64,000 bases of DNA. It comes from Petrimonas sp. IBARAKI (lineage in GTDB: Bacteria > Bacteroidota > Bacteroidia > Bacteroidales > Dysgonomonadaceae). The translations under genes were made by a program, and so were the position numbers. The stretch spans positions 1,736,001 to 1,800,000 of the forward strand of contig AP018040.2 of NCBI GenBank assembly GCA_002356435.2. The letters are read 5' to 3'. Of this stretch, positions 63,989 to 64,000 are shown piece after piece; position 1 is the first letter of the stretch; each line of letters begins with the position of its first letter. Below the pieces are notes generated by a model, which saw nothing but the letters and a program-made list of their open reading frames with translations, did no database searches and was not told where the DNA came from.

Positions 63989-64000
63989 GATTCATTAAAT

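Overview
The window comes from a member of the Bacteroidota, most likely order Bacteroidales. The signs are a SusC/SusD outer-membrane pair, many lipoproteins, families typical of the group (DUF5606, DUF4890, the PF10771-type winged helix) and the Bacteroidota promoter consensus (-33 TTTG, about 19-20 nt, -7 TAnnTTTG), which fits several intergenic regions well. I saw no rRNA, tRNA, CRISPR array, phage gene, integrase or transposase.

Positions 1-23 kb are mostly housekeeping. They hold the 3' end of hutH, an MFS carrier, uvrB, fhs, a SatD/DUF3307/flavin-monooxygenase operon behind three evenly spaced operator-like inverted repeats, a KAS III-like enzyme and a PlsC acyltransferase. Next come a probable small RNA on the minus strand, a FemAB/GNAT-like protein, galE, cdsA with DUF5606, a lactonase-like lipoprotein, and an unusual fusion of a GH43 domain with a DUF1080 domain. 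The stretch ends with a DUF368 (polyprenyl-phosphate translocase) and EamA pair and a YiiX/TlpA lipoprotein pair.

Positions 23.4-30.3 kb carry a complete phosphate regulon, pstS-pstC-pstA-pstB-phoU followed by a PhoB-type regulator and a PhoR-type kinase. Three GTAACA repeats spaced exactly 11 bp precede pstS and look like a Pho box. Positions 30.4-35.7 kb carry a 2-oxoacid (or acetoin) dehydrogenase operon behind a near-perfect promoter. Its E2 has no lipoyl domain but two peripheral-subunit-binding domains, and the only lipoyl domain is fused to the front of E3. A beta-barrel-like protein, a divergent tryptophanase-family enzyme and a ROK kinase follow.

Positions 39.6-64.0 kb form a polysaccharide-utilization-type locus. 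A XylR-like AraC regulator faces a long minus-strand gene series. In transcription order this is SusC, SusD, a GH20-related protein with a CBM9-like end, GHL6-type hydrolase A, unknown TIM-barrel protein B, its paralogue B', GHL6 paralogue A', a Tat-exported GH20-related protein, a creatinase-like M24 protein, a creatininase-family amidohydrolase, a mutarotase-like protein and an MFS carrier. The order A-B-B'-A', the different export signals of the copies and a 1.2-kb nearly identical tract shared by A and A' point to duplication followed by recent gene conversion. The hydrolases belong to poorly characterised families, and the creatinase/creatininase pair is unexpected in such a locus. This is the best candidate here for an undescribed system: import and stepwise breakdown of an unusual glycan or glycoconjugate, possibly with an amide linkage. 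The substrate cannot be read from the sequence.
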